From positions 1-64,000 of the forward strand of contig NZ_JBFMKQ010000002.1 in NCBI RefSeq assembly GCF_040786285.1: a stretch of 64,000 bases of DNA. The letters are read 5' to 3'. The translations under genes and the position numbers were made by a program. Below the pieces are notes generated by a model. The model had not been told where the DNA came from. It ran no database searches and saw nothing but the letters and a program-made list of their open reading frames with translations. Below are positions 60,658 to 64,000 of the stretch, piece after piece. Source of the DNA: Aquimarina sp040786285. GTDB taxonomy: Bacteria; Bacteroidota; Bacteroidia; Flavobacteriales; Flavobacteriaceae. Every line of letters starts with the position of its first letter. Position 1 is the first letter of the stretch.

Positions 60658-61905
60658 TTGAATATTTTATATAACATCTTCAGTTCATTATTTAATCGAA
60701 TACTTCCGGTTGTTGGATTGTTTACTCCCAAGCTCAAATTATTTGCCACTGGAAGAAAGTTAACCTTTCAAACACTAGAGAAACATTTCCCCGCTCAAGG
60801 TCGTACTTTGTGGTTTCATTGTGCATCTTTGGGAGAATATGAACAAGGTGTTCCTGTAATGGAAGCATTAAAAAAGAAATACCCTAACCATAAATTAGTA
60901 GTAACTTTTTTCTCACCATCGGGCTATGAAGCAAAGAAAAATAGTACGTTGGCCGATATAATTGTTTATCTTCCTATAGATACAAAGGCAAATGCCAAGC
61001 GGTTTATCCAACTTGTACATCCAGAATTGGCAATATTCGTTAAATACGAGTTTTGGCCCAATTATCTTAAAACATTACAGTCTAAAAATATTCCGACAGT
61101 ATTTATTTCTACAACATTTAGAGAAGATCAAGTGTTTTTTAAGTGGTATGGGGGATTTATGAAAAAGGCCTTGCTAACTATAGATCACTTTTTTGTGCAG
61201 GATACTGCTTCTAAAGTATTGATAGAGGGACTAGGTTTTAAAAATGTAACCTTGAGTGGAGATACACGTTTTGATCGTGTGTCGCACCAAATCGAAATGA
61301 ACAATCATGTTGATTTTATTTCAGAATTTATTGATGAAAGATTGTGTGTAGTAATCGGAAGCTCTTGGCCAGAAGACGAGGAGGTCTTTATCGATTTTGT
61401 TAATACAGCTTCAGAAGAAATATGCTTTATTATTGCACCACATGAATTCAAAGAACATAGTATGATTTCATTACAGCAAAAAATCAAAAAGAAGACTGTT
61501 TTATATTCTGAAAAAGAAGGAAAGCAAATGAAAGATTACCAGGTGTTTATCATGAATACGATTGGATATTTATCCAGAGTATACAGCTATGGCGATCTTG
61601 CGTATGTTGGAGGAGCTATGGGAACCGGTGGTTTGCATAATATTTTAGAGCCTGCCACATTTGGAATTCCCATAATTATAGGTAAGAATTTTGAAAAATT
61701 TAGAGAAGCAAAACAACTTCAGAAATTAGCTGGATTATTTTCTGTATCCAATGCCGAAGAATTTTCTAGAACCCTCAATAAACTGATTGATGATAAAAAG
61801 TTTAGAGAAAAAACAGGAATGATTGCGGGGCATTTTATTAATAGTAATACCGGGGCTACCGGTTTGATTGTAGCGTATTTGGAAGAGAAAATAAAGAAGG
61901 TTTAA
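60658..61905 (+). CDS. waaA: 3-deoxy-D-manno-octulosonic acid (Kdo) transferase
   Basis: 415 residues from TTG 60658; no ATG lies near the N-terminus and the family needs the MNILYNIFSSLFNRILPVVG segment. GT30 enzyme adding Kdo to lipid IVA at the inner membrane: one N-terminal membrane anchor, then TLWFHCASLGEYEQGVPVME with the catalytic Glu, FVKYEFWPNYLKTLQ, and in the C-terminal lobe AYVGGAMGTGGLHNILEPAT. Full length. Essential step in lipopolysaccharide synthesis. Confidence 0.93.
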   Translation: MNILYNIFSSLFNRILPVVGLFTPKLKLFATGRKLTFQTLEKHFPAQGRTLWFHCASLGEYEQGVPVMEALKKKYPNHKLVVTFFSPSGYEAKKNSTLADIIVYLPIDTKANAKRFIQLVHPELAIFVKYEFWPNYLKTLQSKNIPTVFISTTFREDQVFFKWYGGFMKKALLTIDHFFVQDTASKVLIEGLGFKNVTLSGDTRFDRVSHQIEMNNHVDFISEFIDERLCVVIGSSWPEDEEVFIDFVNTASEEICFIIAPHEFKEHSMISLQQKIKKKTVLYSEKEGKQMKDYQVFIMNTIGYLSRVYSYGDLAYVGGAMGTGGLHNILEPATFGIPIIIGKNFEKFREAKQLQKLAGLFSVSNAEEFSRTLNKLIDDKKFREKTGMIAGHFINSNTGATGLIVAYLEEKIKKV

Positions 61906-61943
61906 AGGTAGAAAAAGTAATCTTTTTAAATTTCTCTAGTCTA

Positions 61944-62600
61944 TTATACCGTTACTGCCTCGTTAAAATATCGTCTAAACGGAAGCATTTCTTTATATAC
62001 AGTAATCACTTTTTCCATAAAATCATCTTTTAGAACCTCTTCTTTGGTAAGCGGATGAACAACGGCAAAGGTTTTATGTCGAAGTAAATCAATGAATTCG
62101 TGATCAGAATTATATCCTTTTGGTGTTGTTTTTAGTTTATTCTCATCGGGATAAAGAGTTCCAAAAGTTGATTTGAAGCTCTTTTTGTTTAAAATTTTCA
62201 TCAATTCCTCACCATTATAATCGATTGCCTCTCGAATGCTACTTAGGATTTTATGGTCTGGTTTCCAATATCCACCGGCTAGTAAACATTCAGATAGACC
62301 AATATGTACATAAAAATCTCCTTGTTTGGTGCGTTGATCTAACCCAGCACCAAAATGATCTTTATAGACCGGCTTATTAGGATGAAAAAGAAGGTTGTTG
62401 TTTATACGATTGATTCCCTTTTTACCTGGAGTCGGAAAATAATCAGCATCTATAGCTGCCAATTTTAAATCTAATTCATCTAACCATGTAACGAACGAAT
62501 TTCTTGTGGTTTGATAACGCTTTCTATTAGCATCCATCCATTCCTTATGATTATTGTTTTGTAAATCATTCAGAAATTGAAATAATGTTTCGAAATCCAT
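61944..62600 (-). CDS. DUF2461 domain protein
   Basis: 218 residues, complete DUF2461 domain (LFQFLNDLQNNNHKEWMDAN; INNNLLFHPNKPVYKDHFGA; FYVHIGLSECLLAGGYWKPD). Function unknown; widespread in Bacteroidota and fungi. Follows the deoxynucleoside kinase gene by 26 bases on the same strand. Confidence 0.87.
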   Translation of the reverse strand: MDFETLFQFLNDLQNNNHKEWMDANRKRYQTTRNSFVTWLDELDLKLAAIDADYFPTPGKKGINRINNNLLFHPNKPVYKDHFGAGLDQRTKQGDFYVHIGLSECLLAGGYWKPDHKILSSIREAIDYNGEELMKILNKKSFKSTFGTLYPDENKLKTTPKGYNSDHEFIDLLRHKTFAVVHPLTKEEVLKDDFMEKVITVYKEMLPFRRYFNEAVTV

Positions 62601-62626
62601 AAGTAGTGTTGATAGAGTTTAGGTGC

Positions 62627-63241
62627 TTAGAATAAACCGTTAAGTTCTGCATCAATACGATTAATAATGTTTCCAAGATCCTCGGGATTATCAACAAAAT
62701 TGAGGTTATCTACATCTACAATCAGAAGATTTCCTTTATCATAGTCATGAGCCCAAGCCTCATACCGTTCATTAAGTCTACTTAAATAATCAATACTTAT
62801 AGTATTTTCATACTCTCGGCCACGTTTGTGTATTTGCGCTACAAGATTGGGAATACTACTTCTAAGATAAATCAGTAAATCAGGACCTTCTACAACATTC
62901 TCCATAAGGTCAAAAAGAGATTTATAATTTTCGAAGTCACGATTAGTCATTAACCCCATTGCATGTAAGTTTGGAGCAAAAATATAAGCATCCTCATAAA
63001 TGGTTCTATCTTGTATGATATCTTTTCCGCTTTCTCTAATGTCAAGAATTTGTCTAAAACGACTATTAAGAAAATAAATCTGAAGATTGAAAGACCATCG
63101 TTCCATTTTGTTATAGAAATCCTCTAAATAGGGATTCTCTAATACATCTTCAAAATGGGCTTCCCATTTGTAATGTTTAGCAAGTAATCGGGTTAATGTG
63201 GTTTTTCCGGCACCGATATTTCCAGCTATTGCTATATGCAT
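62627..63241 (-). CDS. deoxynucleoside kinase
   Basis: 204 residues. Phosphorylates deoxynucleosides for nucleotide salvage. P-loop GNIGAGKTTLTRLL (7-20), ERS-type motif at DRTIYEDAYIFAPN, and the lid region IHKRGREYENTISIDYL. Related to dGK/dAK of Gram-positive bacteria and to the eukaryotic dCK family. First gene of a two-gene unit with DUF2461. Thematically close to thyA and the nucleoside transporter earlier in the window. Confidence 0.92.
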   Translation of the reverse strand: MHIAIAGNIGAGKTTLTRLLAKHYKWEAHFEDVLENPYLEDFYNKMERWSFNLQIYFLNSRFRQILDIRESGKDIIQDRTIYEDAYIFAPNLHAMGLMTNRDFENYKSLFDLMENVVEGPDLLIYLRSSIPNLVAQIHKRGREYENTISIDYLSRLNERYEAWAHDYDKGNLLIVDVDNLNFVDNPEDLGNIINRIDAELNGLF

Positions 63242-63470
63242 ATTCGATTGTTTTTTCTTGGGGGGAATTAAAGTTCGGTGGTAAATATAGTGGATTTTAT
63301 GAGTAACTTGAAAAGGATAGATAAGAATTTAATAAAGACATTTATTTTGAATGCTTTGAGTGTGCTTGATTAGTGTTATGAATTTATTAAAAATTGGACT
63401 AACCAGGTTAATATCTGTAATTATAATAGGTAGTATGACGACTATATTAAAATACTAAAAAAGTATAAGC

Positions 63471-63986
63471 ATGAAGATTTATAAAATATTCATAGTGTCG
63501 TTTCTATTAACAATTACATCTTGTAATTCTGATCGAATAGATATAGCTAATAAAGAACAAATTAATTTAAAACAAAAAATTATGAAAAATCAGGGTGTAA
63601 TTACAAAAGTAAGTGTTCAAAACTTTGAAGATACGTATACTACTTTGGTTAAAAATATTACAAATAACCCTAATTTGAAAATTGTAGCAGAGCTTGATCA
63701 TCAGGCTAATGCTGCATCGGTTGGATTAAAGTTAAACTCGACAAGAATTATCATGTTTGGTAATCCTAATTTGGGCACACCATTGATGCAAAGTTCACAA
63801 ATAACCGGATTAGATTTGCCTCAAAAGATACTAGTGTGGCAAGATGATCATGGCAAGGTAAAGGTATCCTACAATGATCCAGCCTATGTGCAAAATAGAC
63901 ATGCGATAGAAGGAAAAAGTGATGTGCTACAAAAGATAAGTAGTGCCTTAGATGGACTTACCAATAAAGCTATTGGCAATTTTTAA
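63471..63986 (+). CDS. DUF302 domain lipoprotein
   Basis: 171 residues. Lipoprotein signal (SFLLTITSC, lipid Cys18), linker, then a DUF302 domain at about 45-160 (EDTYTTLVKNITNNPNLKIV; STRIIMFGNPNLGTPLMQSS; LDLPQKILVWQDDHGKVKVS). Function unknown; the fold is found in periplasmic proteins across bacteria. Ends 14 bases before the window edge and appears complete. Confidence 0.88.
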   Translation: MKIYKIFIVSFLLTITSCNSDRIDIANKEQINLKQKIMKNQGVITKVSVQNFEDTYTTLVKNITNNPNLKIVAELDHQANAASVGLKLNSTRIIMFGNPNLGTPLMQSSQITGLDLPQKILVWQDDHGKVKVSYNDPAYVQNRHAIEGKSDVLQKISSALDGLTNKAIGNF

Positions 63987-64000
63987 TGTAAATATGTGTT

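Overview
This window comes from a member of the Bacteroidota, most likely a marine Flavobacteriaceae of the Aquimarina type. The evidence is low GC, promoters of the TTTG / TAnnTTTG form (for example 631-661 and 14145-14174), several proteins with type IX secretion (T9SS) C-terminal sorting domains, SCxx-type lipoproteins, DUF5686, 2TM and DUF6090 proteins, tRNA-like genes without encoded CCA, and dispersed short palindromes such as CCCGATAGCTATCGGG.

The most unusual part is 1-4620. After a short transcript with its own promoter and terminator (631-899) comes a dense array of tRNA and tRNA-like units (about 940-2930) with almost no repeated anticodon. The first block (940-2043) holds twelve units in normal 5'-to-3' order, some intact and some with odd T arms or insertions. 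A 58-codon basic ORF follows (2085-2261). A second block (2571-2930) has the halves in permuted order: the 3' acceptor strand of each unit pairs with the 5' acceptor strand of the NEXT unit, and extra anticodon arms (Phe, Asp) are inserted. The next annotated gene is a slipin/SPFH-domain protein (3476-4576) of the kind found in RNA-repair neighbourhoods, followed by a small HTH protein. This array plus slipin is my candidate for an undescribed system.

5031-8300 is a molybdate uptake operon (modA, a Mop-like protein, modB, modC, preceded by an NTF2-like lipoprotein). 8394-9602 is a divergent LysE exporter / Lrp-type regulator pair. 9739-13556 holds a pentapeptide-repeat membrane protein, a methyltransferase with a membrane partner, a nitroreductase and an Ala/Glu-rich lipoprotein. 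13685-15014 is a DUF559 nuclease-like gene divergent from a LexA/S24-type repressor, with GGAA-N3-TTCC palindromes between them. 15011-19363 has an App1-type phosphatase, a membrane pyrophosphatase and a soluble pyrophosphatase.

19549-28584 is mostly core metabolism: DUF5686 protein, pdhB (E1 beta), etfBA behind a 26-bp palindrome, a BFN/UVR protein, a CNT nucleoside transporter and thyA. 29137-31600 is an egtB-egtD-DUF427 cluster of ergothioneine type; a decayed DUF427 copy lies at 33973-34068. 34883-36675 holds a membrane-anchored DHFR fusion and a fructosamine-kinase-like gene.

37087-46995 is a surface-protein operon: T9SS cargo, OmpA protein, tail-fibre-like protein, a 1711-residue LRR protein with five modules, and a lipoprotein. 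47238-63986 contains fabD, an exporter-hydrolase operon with a haloalkane dehalogenase-like enzyme, a serine hydrolase / Nudix / membrane / GTP-cyclohydrolase-II-like operon, an amidohydrolase and DegT aminotransferase pair, a T9SS-secreted alpha/beta hydrolase, Kdo transferase, DUF2461, a deoxynucleoside kinase and a DUF302 lipoprotein. No rRNA, CRISPR array or complete insertion sequence was seen.
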